Assembly: GCF_900112425.1 (NCBI RefSeq)
Contig: NZ_FOLP01000005.1
Coordinates: 310,001-374,000 of the forward strand
DNA: 64,000 bases
DNA from: Variovorax sp. OK212
Lineage (GTDB): Bacteria; Pseudomonadota; Gammaproteobacteria; Burkholderiales; Burkholderiaceae_C
Reading direction: 5' to 3'
Shown piece by piece: positions 31,684-41,000 of the stretch; the first letter of the stretch is position 1; each line of letters starts with the position of its first letter. The position numbers were made by a program, and so were the translations under genes. The notes under the pieces were generated by a model. It did not search any database. It was not told the DNA's origin and saw only the letters and a list, made by a program, of their open reading frames with translations.

Positions 31684-33309
31684 CTACCGCCGCACCACGT
31701 AGCGCGTGACCACCGGCGCCATCTCGCCCAGGTGGAACGCCAGCCGGCGTTCGCGCAGCGCCATGTCGCTGGCGGTGGCGCGGTTGAAGCGGCGCAGGTG
31801 GTCGGTCCACGACTCGTCGACGATCTGCTCCACGTAGCGCTCCGGCTGCGCGATGTCGTGCAGCAGCTCCCAGCCGATGGCGCCCTGGCTCAGGCGCGCG
31901 CGGCGGGTCTGCTGCATCACGAGGTGGAAGGCGGCGGCGCGCGCCGGGTCGATGAGGAACTCCACCGTGATGACCACGCGGCCGTCTTCCTGCGGCGCCT
32001 CGGCGGGCGGGTCCGCGGCCCAGCCGGCCTGCGCGGGGCTGGTGTCGTCCTCGCCGATCACGTCGGTCACCCAGCGCAGCGCCACGAGCATCAGCAGCGT
32101 GCCGCTCACCGCGGCCACGCACAGGCTCGCGAGCAGCGAGGCGACCGTGGCCACCTGGCCCCAGAGCGCCGCGCCGATCGCGCTGGCGCCCATGATGGCC
32201 ATCTGGTAGGTCGACATGCCGCGCGCGCGCACCCAGTCGGGCAGCGCGAGCTGGGCCGACACCGAAAGCGAATTGGCCACCGTGATCCACGCCATGCCGC
32301 CGAAGAACATGGCCGGCACCGCGACCCATGCGTTGGGCGCGAAGGCCATGACGGCGGTGGCGCCCGACTGCAGCAGCGTGCCGCGCAGCACCAGCTGGTC
32401 GCGCCCCATCGCCTGGCGCAACCGCGGCAGGAACAGCACCGCGATGATCGCGCCCGCGCCCATGGCCGCCAGCAGCAGCGTGAAGGTGCCCGCGCCGCCG
32501 CCTTGCAGGTTGCGCGCGAGCAGCGGCAGCAGCGCCAGCAGCGCCGTGGAGTGGAAGAAGAAGATCGATACGCGCGCCAGCACCGCGCGCATGCGCTGCG
32601 ACTGCCGCACGAACTGCACGCCCACGCGCATCGCGCCGATGAGCTTCTCGCGGCCCAGCGGGTTGGGCGTGTGCTCGCGCCGCCAGCGCAGCACCACGAA
32701 GCCCGAGGCCACCGACAGCACCGCGTTCAGCGCGAACACCCACACGCTGCCCGCGCTCGCGATCAGCACGCCCGCGGTGAGCGGGCCGACGATGCGCGAG
32801 GCGTTCATCGCGATGCCGTTCAGGCCCAGCGCGGCCGGCAGCTGCGGGCGCGGCACCAGCTCGGGCACGATGGCCGCGAACACCGGCCAGCGCAGCGCCA
32901 GCCCGATGCCGTTGGCGAAGGTGAGCGCCAGCAGCAGCGGCGCGGTCATGAGGTCGAGCGCCAGCGCGGCGCACAGCACGATGGCGGTGCCGGCCAGCCA
33001 GAACTGCGTGGCCACCAGCCAGCGCCGGCGGTCCAGGATGTCGGCCAGCGCGCCGCTGGGCAGGCCCAGCAGGAACACCGGCAGCGTGGAGGCCGACTGC
33101 ACCAGCGCCACCCAGATGGGCGAGGTGGTCAGCGAGGTCATCATCCACGCGGCGGCCACGTCGTTCATCCACATGCAGATGTTGGCGACCAGCCAGGTGC
33201 TCCACAGCATGCGGAACACGGGGAGCTTCAGGGGCTCGAGGGCCGCGAGCTTCGATGGCTGCGGCCGCGCGGGCGGTATCGGTGTCTCTTCGGGGGATAT
33301 GGGTGGCAT
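31684..33309 (-). CDS. MFS_3-type exporter with C-terminal soluble domain
   Basis: A 541-residue protein: about 12 transmembrane helices over residues 35-420 (for example MLWSTWLVANICMWMNDVAA, then LLALTFANGIGLALRW) and the inter-helix motif GLPSGALADILDRRRW. A ~110-residue hydrophilic C-terminal domain (VVITVEFLIDPARAAAFHLV onward) resembles an ABM/antibiotic-monooxygenase-like fold. The long form matches the MFS_3 (EntS-like, transmembrane secretion effector) family, which exports siderophores or other small molecules. The substrate is not deducible. It lies 41 bases downstream of the amino acid permease gene in the same direction. Confidence 0.82.
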   Translation of the reverse strand: MPPISPEETPIPPARPQPSKLAALEPLKLPVFRMLWSTWLVANICMWMNDVAAAWMMTSLTTSPIWVALVQSASTLPVFLLGLPSGALADILDRRRWLVATQFWLAGTAIVLCAALALDLMTAPLLLALTFANGIGLALRWPVFAAIVPELVPRPQLPAALGLNGIAMNASRIVGPLTAGVLIASAGSVWVFALNAVLSVASGFVVLRWRREHTPNPLGREKLIGAMRVGVQFVRQSQRMRAVLARVSIFFFHSTALLALLPLLARNLQGGGAGTFTLLLAAMGAGAIIAVLFLPRLRQAMGRDQLVLRGTLLQSGATAVMAFAPNAWVAVPAMFFGGMAWITVANSLSVSAQLALPDWVRARGMSTYQMAIMGASAIGAALWGQVATVASLLASLCVAAVSGTLLMLVALRWVTDVIGEDDTSPAQAGWAADPPAEAPQEDGRVVITVEFLIDPARAAAFHLVMQQTRRARLSQGAIGWELLHDIAQPERYVEQIVDESWTDHLRRFNRATASDMALRERRLAFHLGEMAPVVTRYVVRR

Positions 33310-33350
33310 GTGGCGCTATTGTGGCGCGGGCTTTTTTTGCCTCGGCCCGC

Positions 33351-34121
33351 TCAGCCCCGGTCGCTGCGTGCCAGGTGGATCTCCAGGCGGCGCAGCAGCG
33401 TGGTCAGCACCAGCGTCATGACCCAGTAGACGACCGAGATCGCCAGGTACGGCTCCCAGTAGCGCGCATAGGCGCCGGCCACGGTGCGCGCGGCGTAGGC
33501 CAGCTCGGCCAGGCCGATGGCGGACACAAGCGAGGTGTCCTTGAGCAGCGCGATGGCGTTGTTGCCCAGCGGCGGCAGCATGCGCCGAAACGCCTGCGGC
33601 AGCACCACGTAGCGCATCACCTGCGCGGGCGTGAAGCCGATCGAGCGGCCCGCGTCGAACTGCCCGCGCGAGATCGACTGGATGCCGGCGCGGAACACCT
33701 CCGAGATGTAGGCCGCCGAGTTGAGCGTGAGCGCGACCACGCCCGAGATCAGCGCGCCGTGCTCCTGCTTGAGCGTGCGCGCCAGTTCGCCGTCGATCAG
33801 GATGCCCGAGGTCGGGTGGATGAACACCGGCATCACCGCGAAGTGGATCAGGAGGATCTGCACGAACAGCGGCGTGCCGCGAAAGAAGCTCACGTACACC
33901 GTGGCCGGCCAGCGCAGGAAGAAGCGCGCGACCCAGGTCCAGGGCGCGTGGCGCGGCTGCGCGAGGCGCGCGAGCGCCAGGCACAGGCCCCAGCTCGAAC
34001 CCAGCAGCACGCAGACCACCGTCATGCGCAAGGTCATCCAGGCGCCTTGCCAGAACAGGTCCTTGTATTCGACGAGGATGTCCCAGCGGAACCACCCAAA
34101 CAGCAGCACCGGTTGTTCCAT
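33351..34121 (-). CDS. Polar amino acid ABC transporter permease (HisM/GlnP type)
   Basis: A 256-residue inner-membrane permease with an N-terminal periplasmic stretch, helix WMTLRMTVVCVLLGSSWGL and typical HisM/GlnP sequences (FFRGTPLFVQILLIHF, LTLNSAAYISEVFRAGI, VLPQAFRRMLPPLGNNAI). It pairs with the receptor at 34205-34972. No ATPase or second permease is adjacent, so the permease probably works as a homodimer with an ATPase encoded elsewhere. Confidence 0.9.
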   Translation of the reverse strand: MEQPVLLFGWFRWDILVEYKDLFWQGAWMTLRMTVVCVLLGSSWGLCLALARLAQPRHAPWTWVARFFLRWPATVYVSFFRGTPLFVQILLIHFAVMPVFIHPTSGILIDGELARTLKQEHGALISGVVALTLNSAAYISEVFRAGIQSISRGQFDAGRSIGFTPAQVMRYVVLPQAFRRMLPPLGNNAIALLKDTSLVSAIGLAELAYAARTVAGAYARYWEPYLAISVVYWVMTLVLTTLLRRLEIHLARSDRG

Positions 34122-34149
34122 GCTTACCTCCTCAAACTTTCTCTATCAA

Positions 34150-34182
34150 CGGAAAACGAAACGGCCGCTGAAGCGCGGCCGT
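34150..34182 (-). terminator. Attenuating hairpin between receptor and permease genes
   Basis: On the minus strand ACGGCCGC-N6-GCGGCCGT (34161-34182) is followed by a T-rich tract (TTCGTTTTCC). It lies in the 83-base gap after the receptor stop and before the permease start. Such hairpins commonly give receptor mRNA in excess over permease mRNA. Confidence 0.55.
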
Positions 34183-34204
34183 GTTCAGGGAAATGCCGTG
34201 CGGC

Positions 34205-34972
34205 TCAGCGCACGTTCGGGTCCTTGTTGAACCACTTCTTGTAGATGGTCACGTAGCTGCCGTCCGCGCGGATGGCGGCCAGGCCGGCCGTGAGCTTTTC
34301 CAGCAGGGCCTTGTCGCCCTTCTTCACGACGATGCCGAAGCCCTCTTCGGGGAACGACTTGTCGTCCAGCGTCTTCAGCTCGGGGTTCTGCGCCACGCGG
34401 TAGGCAATGACGCCGTTGTCGCCCATGGCGGCGTCGACGCCGCCGCCGGCCAGCTCGGAAATGATGAGCGGCGTGCTCTCGAAGCGGCGGATGTCGGGGC
34501 TGGTCTTGCCGAACTCGCGCGAGGCGATGTCGTCGGCGGTGGAGGCGCTGACCACGGCGATCTTCTTGCCGGCCAGGTCCTTCAGCGAGGCGATCTTGCT
34601 GTTCTTCGGCAGCGCGATCAGCTGGCGCGCCGCGAAGTAGGGCGGCGTGAAGTCGTAGCTCTGCTTGCGCTTGTCGTTGATGGTGACGCCCGAGATCACG
34701 AGGTCGACGTCGCCGTTGTTCAGCGCGCCGAAGATGCCGGTGAAGGGCGTGTTGACGATCTTGATCTTCAGGCCCTGCTGCTTGGCGATGGCGTTGATGA
34801 TGTCGATGTCGAACCCGACGATCTGCTTGTCCTTGTTCTCGAAGGCGAACGGCGCGTAGGTGGCGCTCGAGGCCACGGTGAGTTCCCGGTTCTGGGCCTG
34901 GGCGGCGCCGAGCGTGAAGAAGGCGGTGCTGGCGAGAAGACCGAGCGAAAGGGCGCGCCGGATGCGGTTCAT
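34205..34972 (-). CDS. Polar amino acid ABC transporter substrate-binding protein
   Basis: A 255-residue periplasmic receptor of the HisJ/GlnH family: signal peptide (cleavage near GAAQAQ), then LTVASSATYAPFAFENKD, FDIDIINAIAKQQGL, DLVISGVTINDKRKQSYDF, PYFAARQLIALP and DAAMGDNGVIAYRVAQNP. It binds a polar amino acid or related compound and feeds the downstream permease. A GGGAG ribosome-binding site precedes the ATG. Ligand identity cannot be read with confidence. Confidence 0.9.
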   Translation of the reverse strand: MNRIRRALSLGLLASTAFFTLGAAQAQNRELTVASSATYAPFAFENKDKQIVGFDIDIINAIAKQQGLKIKIVNTPFTGIFGALNNGDVDLVISGVTINDKRKQSYDFTPPYFAARQLIALPKNSKIASLKDLAGKKIAVVSASTADDIASREFGKTSPDIRRFESTPLIISELAGGGVDAAMGDNGVIAYRVAQNPELKTLDDKSFPEEGFGIVVKKGDKALLEKLTAGLAAIRADGSYVTIYKKWFNKDPNVR

Positions 34973-35211
34973 GGGGTCTCCCGGGGAGTGGTTTGTGTCT
35001 TGGGGGCCGGGAATTCTATGCCTGCAGGCGCGGTGCCCGGCACGGCGCAATGCCGGCCGTCGGCGTTGCCGCACGGCGTCATACCGGCCTTTTTTTGTGC
35101 ATTTGTTCTCGAAGCCCCTAGGGAATCCACCCCTTCCCATTTTTGTTTGGAAGTATTTAGTTAACAAAGATAACAATAACTAACTGTTTGCAACAAACCG
35201 GCTAGGCGCGC
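34973..35211. promoter_or_regulatory. AT-rich divergent intergenic region
   Basis: This 239-base gap must hold the promoters of the amino acid transporter (leftward) and of the GTPase/roadblock module (rightward). Its right half (35145-35195) is strikingly AT-rich for this genome, with repeated AACAA/TAACA words and GTTTG-CAA-CAAAC. No defined operator family is recognised and there is no gene in it. Confidence 0.4.
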
Positions 35212-35910
35212 ATGTCATTGGTTCTGGGGGTCATGGGGATCCCGAAAGTGGAGGTCGAGCTCTTGCGGATCATCGTCCGGCTGAGTTCCAACCTGCGCAC
35301 CCCCTGGACCGTGAGCGAATCGGGCACCTGCGACGTGCTGCTGACGGACAGCGCCACCGCCACCGAGTCCTGGCACGCGCCCGCGGCGCCGCTGGTCGTG
35401 GTGCCCATGGTGCAGCGCGGCGAGGCCGGCGCCACCGCCCCGGCCGCCGGCCGCAGCCTGGCGCGGCCGATCTTCGCGGAAGAGCTGGTCGACCTGCTCA
35501 ACGAGATCACCGCCAGCGTGCGCACCGGCAAGACGGTGGCCGCGGCCGCCGTGCGTTCGGCGCGCAACCACGCCTCCCGCGCCTCGCTGATCCGCTGGCC
35601 CGCGCAGGTCACGCTGCAGAAGAACCCCGTCTACCTGCGGCTGGCCGCGGCGCTCTCCAAGAGCGCGCAGTCCGCCGAGAGCCTGAGCGCGCTGGGCCGC
35701 GTCGACGTCGACGAATGCTCGACCTTCCTCGGCCTGCTCGAGCAGGAAGGCGTGCTGGCCTGGTCGGCCGAGGCCCGCGCGGGCCACACGAACGACGCCG
35801 GCCTCGCCACGGCCACCGCCGCCGCGAGGGCCCTGGCCCTGGCCGGCGAACCCGCCCGGCATCGCGCCGGGCTGCTCTCGCGCATCCGCCGCCGCCTCGG
35901 GCTGGCCTGA
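35212..35910 (+). CDS. Uncharacterised protein of a GTPase/roadblock module (receiver-like plus winged-helix-like)
   Basis: A 232-residue soluble protein without a recognised family. Residues 35-105 look like a degenerate receiver-type alpha/beta domain (CDVLLTDS, PLVVVPMVQRGE, then RPIFAEELVDLLNEI). Residues 140-185 resemble a winged helix (PVYLRLAAALSKSAQSAESLSAL, then ECSTFLGLLEQEGVLAW); the C-terminus is Ala-rich and basic. It is the first gene of a tight module with a small GTPase (27 bases downstream) and two roadblock proteins. The start is uncertain: the ATG at 35233, after GGGGG, gives MGIPKVEVELL and may be the real one. A parallel is the winged-helix DUF742 protein of actinobacterial conservons; this is inference. 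Confidence 0.7.
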   Translation: MSLVLGVMGIPKVEVELLRIIVRLSSNLRTPWTVSESGTCDVLLTDSATATESWHAPAAPLVVVPMVQRGEAGATAPAAGRSLARPIFAEELVDLLNEITASVRTGKTVAAAAVRSARNHASRASLIRWPAQVTLQKNPVYLRLAAALSKSAQSAESLSALGRVDVDECSTFLGLLEQEGVLAWSAEARAGHTNDAGLATATAAARALALAGEPARHRAGLLSRIRRRLGLA

Positions 35911-35937
35911 ACGAACGACCATCCAGGGGATATCGAC

Positions 35938-36480
35938 TTGAGGGAATACAAACTCGTCTTCACGGGCCCGATGGGCGTGGGCAAGACCACCGCCATTGCC
36001 GCCATCAGCGAGGCGCCGCCCATCTCCACCGACGTGGTGAACGCCGACACCTCGGTGGCCAAGGCCACCACCACCGTGGGGCTGGACTTCGGCCAGCTCA
36101 CGCTGGACAACGGCGACCGGCTGCGCATCTACGGCACGCCGGGGCAGAGCCGCTTCGACTTCATGTGGCAGATCCTGATCCGCGACGCGCTGGGCCTGGC
36201 CATCCTGCTCGACAACTCGCGTCCCAAGCCGCTCGAAGACCTGGACACCTACCTCGACGGCTTTGCCGCTGCGCTCAAGGAAATGCCTTGCGCCATCGGC
36301 GTGAGCCGCCATGACACCCATCCCTCGCCGTCGCTGGACGACTACGCGCGCGCGCTCCAGGCCCGCGGCCTGGTGCTGCCGATCGTGGCGGTCGACCTGC
36401 GCAGCAAGGACGACGTGACCTCACTGATAGAGACCCTCCTGATGCAGATAGAAGCCATCGACGCGGGAGCACCGCTGTGA
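35938..36480 (+). CDS. Small Ras-like GTPase (MglA/CvnD-type) with TTG start
   Basis: A 180-residue P-loop GTPase. G1 GPMGVGKTT (10-18), Thr-rich switch I about 44-47, G3 YGTPGQSRF (65-73), a divergent G4 SRHD (123-126) in place of NKxD, and G5-like VDLRSKDD. The TTG at 35938 is the only start codon between the preceding in-frame stop (35908-35910) and the P-loop, and it has AGGGGA about 9 bases upstream. Prokaryotic GTPases of this type are switched by roadblock proteins (MglB, CvnB), and two such genes follow; the stop overlaps the next start (GTGA). Role inferred: a signalling or polarity switch in the cytoplasm. Confidence 0.87.
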   Translation: MREYKLVFTGPMGVGKTTAIAAISEAPPISTDVVNADTSVAKATTTVGLDFGQLTLDNGDRLRIYGTPGQSRFDFMWQILIRDALGLAILLDNSRPKPLEDLDTYLDGFAAALKEMPCAIGVSRHDTHPSPSLDDYARALQARGLVLPIVAVDLRSKDDVTSLIETLLMQIEAIDAGAPL

Positions 36481-36893
36481 ACATCAGCCTTGCCCTGAAG
36501 CTGAAGGCGGCCTCCGAGGCGCAGCACATCCTGGACGAGATCGCCGGCGTCACCGCCGTGGTCATCGCCACGCCCGACGGCTTCGAGATCGCCAGCGCCA
36601 GCCTGCGCAGCTTCGACCCGTCGCGCATCGCCGCCATGGCCAGCTCCATTTCCGCCATGGGCGCGGTGGTGTCGCAGGAGGCGCGGCTGGGCCGCTGCAA
36701 GTGCATCACCGTGGGCACCGACGACGGCTTCGCGCTGTTCAGCACCGCGCGCAACGAGGAGGCGGAGCTGGTGGTGAACGTGCTGGCCAACGCCAACGCC
36801 GTGCTCGCGCAGGCCATGTACCGCACCGCCACCTGCGTGAAGGTGCTCGAGGCGCACAAGTCGGGCTGGCTGCCCCCCCGGATCAGCGAGTGA
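36477..36893 (+). CDS. Roadblock/LC7-domain protein 1
   Basis: A 138-residue roadblock/LC7 protein (GVTAVVIATPDGFEIASAS, DPSRIAAMASSISAMGAVVS, CKCITVGTDDGFALF). The GTG start overlaps the GTPase stop, so the two are translationally coupled. Roadblock proteins dimerise and act as GTPase-activating or scaffold partners of MglA-type GTPases. It differs clearly from the second roadblock gene 74 bases downstream, so the pair may form a heterodimer or have separate roles. Confidence 0.85.
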   Translation: MNISLALKLKAASEAQHILDEIAGVTAVVIATPDGFEIASASLRSFDPSRIAAMASSISAMGAVVSQEARLGRCKCITVGTDDGFALFSTARNEEAELVVNVLANANAVLAQAMYRTATCVKVLEAHKSGWLPPRISE

Positions 36894-36967
36894 GGGCGCG
36901 TCTTCATGCGGCGCTCTCGCTCTTTTCATACGCATGACCGTTAGCAACCCAACCAGGAACACCAGAT

Positions 36968-37327
36968 ATGGCGACCATTCAGCAAAGCATTGACAACCTC
37001 CTGACCGCAGACGGCGCCATGTGCGCCGCGGTGGTCGACTCCGCCAGCGGCATGATGCTGGGCGCGGGCGGCACCGGCGTGGACCTGGAAGTGGCCGCCG
37101 CCGGCAACACCGAGGTGGTGCGTGCCAAGCTCAAGACGATGCGCTCGCTCGGCCTGAACGACGTGATCGAGGACATCCTGATCACCCTGGGCAAGCAATA
37201 CCACCTGCTGCGCCCGCTGGCGCAGAAGGAAGGCGTGTTCATCTATTACGTGCTCGACAAGGCCAAGTCGAACCTGGCGCTGGCACGCCGCAAGCTGCAG
37301 GAAGTCGAGAAGGACATCACCTTCTGA
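36968..37327 (+). CDS. Roadblock/LC7-domain protein 2
   Basis: A 119-residue roadblock-type protein: DNLLTADGAMCAAVVDSASG, DLEVAAAGNTEVVRAKLKTM, DVIEDILITLGKQYHLLRPL, and a C-terminal amphipathic helix (SNLALARRKLQEVEKDI) that could be a coiled-coil contact. It is the last gene of the module and is closed by a strong terminator 22 bases downstream. The family assignment is by fold pattern and context; sequence similarity to roadblock protein 1 is low. Confidence 0.78.
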   Translation: MATIQQSIDNLLTADGAMCAAVVDSASGMMLGAGGTGVDLEVAAAGNTEVVRAKLKTMRSLGLNDVIEDILITLGKQYHLLRPLAQKEGVFIYYVLDKAKSNLALARRKLQEVEKDITF

Positions 37328-37348
37328 TCAAAGGAAGGCAGAGCAATG

Positions 37349-37379
37349 AAAAGCCGGCTTCGAGAGGAGCCGGCTTTTT
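37349..37379 (+). terminator. Rho-independent terminator after the GTPase/roadblock module
   Basis: AAAAGCCGGCT (37349-37359) and AGCCGGCTTTT (37368-37378) form a perfect 11-bp stem with an 8-base loop, ending in five T. The A-tract on the 5' side makes it bidirectional, so it can also stop transcription from the convergent lrp gene. Confidence 0.85.
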
Positions 37380-37424
37380 CGTTGATGGCGCCTGCGCGGC
37401 TGCTTGGCCGATTGGCTTGACCGG

Positions 37425-37901
37425 CTATTTCGCGAGGTGCCCCAGCGGCAGCGCGCTGCTGGCCTTCACCTCGCCCAGCGAGAAGCTGGTGTGCAGGTCC
37501 TTCACGTTCGGCAGGTTCATGAGGTGCTGGCGCGCGAAGGCCGAGAAGCTGTCCAGGTCCTGCGCCACCACCTGCAGCTCGAAGGTGCCGGTGCCGCTGA
37601 TGTAGTGGCAGGCCACCACGTCGGGCAGCTTGCGGATCGCGTCCTCCAGTTTGCGCGTGGCCTCGTGGGTGACGCGCTCGGTGTCCACGCGCACGAAAGC
37701 GAGCACGCCCAGCCCGATCTTGTGGCGGTCGATCTCGGCGTGGTAGCCCTTGATGAAGCCGGCTTCTTCCAGTGCGCGCACCCGGCGCCAGCAGGGCGCG
37801 GCCGACAGGCCCACGCGCTGCGCAAGCTCGGCGTTGGTGAGGCGTCCGTCGGCCTGCAGTTCTTGCAGGATTGCAAGGTCGAACTTGTCAATGCTTTCCA
37901 T
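37425..37901 (-). CDS. Lrp/AsnC-family transcriptional regulator
   Basis: A 158-residue Lrp-type regulator: helix-turn-helix at residues 8-55 (LDLA-type start, ELQADGRLTNAELAQRVGLS, CWRRVRALEEAGFI) and a RAM domain (VVACHYISGTGTFELQVV). The start at 37901 gives the classic N-terminus MESIDKFDLAIL; longer in-frame starts run into the promoter region. It is divergent from the 2-oxoacid:ferredoxin oxidoreductase gene across 179 bases and probably regulates it in response to an amino acid such as an aromatic or branched-chain one (inference). Confidence 0.9.
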   Translation of the reverse strand: MESIDKFDLAILQELQADGRLTNAELAQRVGLSAAPCWRRVRALEEAGFIKGYHAEIDRHKIGLGVLAFVRVDTERVTHEATRKLEDAIRKLPDVVACHYISGTGTFELQVVAQDLDSFSAFARQHLMNLPNVKDLHTSFSLGEVKASSALPLGHLAK

Positions 37902-37928
37902 GGACGCCGATATTAAGCAAGATTCTTT

Positions 37929-37947
37929 CTGGAAGCGCGTTTTCCAG
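37929..37947. promoter_or_regulatory. Candidate Lrp-type operator between lrp and the oxidoreductase gene
   Basis: CTGGAA (37929-37934) and TTCCAG (37942-37947) are perfect inverted arms with a 7-base spacer, 28 bases upstream of the lrp start, in the divergent 179-base gap 37902-38080. It is placed where an autoregulatory Lrp site would be expected. Nothing else in the gap is recognised. Confidence 0.4.
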
Positions 37948-38080
37948 GGCAAAGAACGCAAACACCTGTCGCGGACCCCGGCATACACTTTGCGGGATCA
38001 TGGGCTCGCGCCCTACCCGGGCACAGACCCACAGCCATCAGCCAGGCCCACAAGGCCCTGCCACACGGAGACAGAGACAT

Positions 38081-41000
38081 ATGAATGCACCGCTGCCAGC
38101 GCACATTCGCAAGGCCCTAGAAACGGTCACGCTCGACGACAAATACTCCCTCGACTACGGTCGGGCCTTCATGAGCGGCGTCCAGGCCCTCGTGAAGCTG
38201 CCGATGCTGCAGCGCCTGCGCGACCAGCAGGCCGGCAAGAACACGGCCGGCTTCATCAGCGGCTACCGCGGCTCCCCGCTCGGCGGCTACGACCAGGCGC
38301 TGTGGAAGGCCAGCAAGTTCCTCAAGGAACAGAACATCGTCTTCCAGCCCGGCGTGAACGAAGAGCTCGCGGCCACCGCGCTGTGGGGCACCCAGCAGCT
38401 GGGCTTTTCCCCGCAGGGCACCAACAAGTTCGACGGCGTCTTCGGCATCTGGTACGGCAAGGGCCCGGGCGTGGACCGCTGCTCCGACGTCTTCAAGCAC
38501 GCCAACATGGCCGGCACCACCGCCTGGGGCGGCGTGATCGCGGTGGCCGGCGACGACCACATCTCCAAGAGCAGCACGGCCGCCCACCAGAGCGACCACA
38601 TCTTCAAGGCCTGCGGCACGCCGGTGTTCTTCCCGGCCAACGTGCAGGAAATCCTCGACCTGGGCATTCACGCCTTCGCCATGAGCCGCTTCTCGGGCGT
38701 GTGGTCGGGCATGAAGACGATCCAGGAAATCGTCGAGTCGAGCGCTACGGCCATGATCGACCCCGACCGCGTCGAGATCGTCATTCCCACCGACTTCGAG
38801 ATGCCGCCCGGCGGCCTGCACATCCGCTGGCCCGACCATGCGCTGGAGCAGGAAGCCCGGCTCATGCACTACAAGTGGTACGCCGCGCTGGCCTACATCC
38901 GCGCCAACCGCCTGAACCACAACGTGATCGAAGGCCCGAACGACCGCTTCGGCATCATGGCCAGCGGCAAGGCCTTCAACGACACGCGCCAGGCGCTGAT
39001 CGACCTGGGCCTGGACGACGCGGCCTGCCGCCAACTGGGCATCCGCCTGCACAAGGTGGGCGTGGTGTGGCCGCTGGAGGCGCAGCTCACGCGCGAGTTC
39101 GCTACCGGCCTGCAGGAGATCCTGGTGGTCGAGGAGAAGCGCCAGGTCATCGAGTACCAGCTGAAGGAAGAGCTCTACAACTGGCGCTCCGACGTGCGGC
39201 CCAACGTGGTCGGCAAGTTCGACGAAGGCCTGGGCGCGAGCGACGACGGCTACTCCGGCGGCGAATGGTCGATGCCCAACCCGACCGCCCACACGCTGCT
39301 GCGCGCCAACGCCGACCTGAATCCCGCGCTCATCGCCAAGGCCATTGCCGCGCGCCTGAAGAAGACCGGCCTGCTGGCCGCGGCCGGCGCCGACATGTCA
39401 GCGCGCATCGACGCGCAACTGGCCATCCTCGAAGCCAAGGAGCGTTCGATGGTGGTGCAGCAGGCCTCCACCAGCGTGGCCGACGCCACGCGCCAGCCGT
39501 GGTTCTGCTCGGGCTGCCCGCACAACACCAGCACCGTGGTGCCCGAAGGCTCGCGCGCGATGGGCGGCATCGGCTGCCACTTCATGGCGACCTGGATGGA
39601 CCGCTCCACCATCGGCTTCACGCAGATGGGCGGAGAGGGCGTGCCGTGGGTGGGCCAGCAGCCCTTCACCACCGACCAGCACATCTTCGCGAACCTGGGC
39701 GACGGCACGTATTTCCACAGCGGCCTGCTCGCCATTCGCCAGAGCATCGCGGCGGGCGTGAACATCACCTACAAGATCCTCTACAACGACGCGGTCGCCA
39801 TGACCGGCGGCCAGCAGGTGGGCGAACGCCCCGAAGGCCACTCGGTGCTGCAGATTGCCGAGAGCCTGCATGCCGAAGGCGCCGTGAAGGTCGTGATCGT
39901 GACTGACGAGCCCGAGAAGTACGAGGGCGTGAACATTCCGGGCGACCACGTGGCGGTGAAGCACCGCGACCTGCTCGACGACATCCAGCGCGAGTTCCGC
40001 AAGATCCCCGGCACCACGGCCATCATCTACGACCAGACCTGCGCGACCGAGAAGCGCCGCCGCCGCAAGCGGGGCACGGCCGTCGACCCGGCCAAGCGCG
40101 TGGTCATCAACGAGCTGGTCTGCGAAGGCTGCGGCGACTGCAGCGTGCAGAGCAACTGCCTGAGCGTGGAGCCGCTGGAGACCGAATTCGGCCGCAAGCG
40201 CACCATCAACCAGAGCAGCTGCAACAAGGACATGAGCTGCCTGAAGGGCTTCTGCCCGAGCTTCGTGACCGTCGAGGGCGGCCAGCTCAAGAAGAAGAGC
40301 AAGAACAAGGGCGCCACGCCAGCCGAGTTCGGCCTGCTGAACGAGCCGGCGATTCCCTCGCTGGCGGGCGGCAAGGTCTGGGGCGTGGTGGTGGCGGGCG
40401 TGGGCGGCACCGGCGTGATCACCATCGGCCAGCTGCTGGGCATGGCCGCGCACATCGAGGCCAAGGGCATCGTCACGCAGGACGCGGCGGGCCTGGCGCA
40501 AAAGGGCGGCGCCACCTGGAGCCACGTGCTCATCGGCGACACGCAGGACGACATCCGCACCACCCGCGTGGGCACCGCGGCGGCCGACCTGATCCTGGCC
40601 TGCGACCCGCTGGTGACGGTGAACGCCGAGACCATGGCGCGCATGCGCGAAGGGCGCACGCACGTGGCGCTGAACAGCCACAGCGCGCCGACCGCCGCCT
40701 TCGTGCGCAACGCCAACTGGCAGAACCCCGAGGACGCCTGCGCCGCCGAGATCGCGCGCGCCGTGGGCATCGACGGCCTGGGCACGTTCGACGCCGATGC
40801 CGCCGCCACCACGCTGATGGGCGACACCATCTACGTGAACCCGATGATCCTGGGCTACGCCTGGCAGAAGGGCTGGCTCCCGCTGGCGCACGAGTCGCTG
40901 ATGCGCGCCATCGAGCTGAACGCCGTGGCCGTCGAGAACAACAAGACCGCCTTCGAATGGGGCCGCCAGGCCGCCGTGCGGCCGGACGAGCTGCAAAAGC

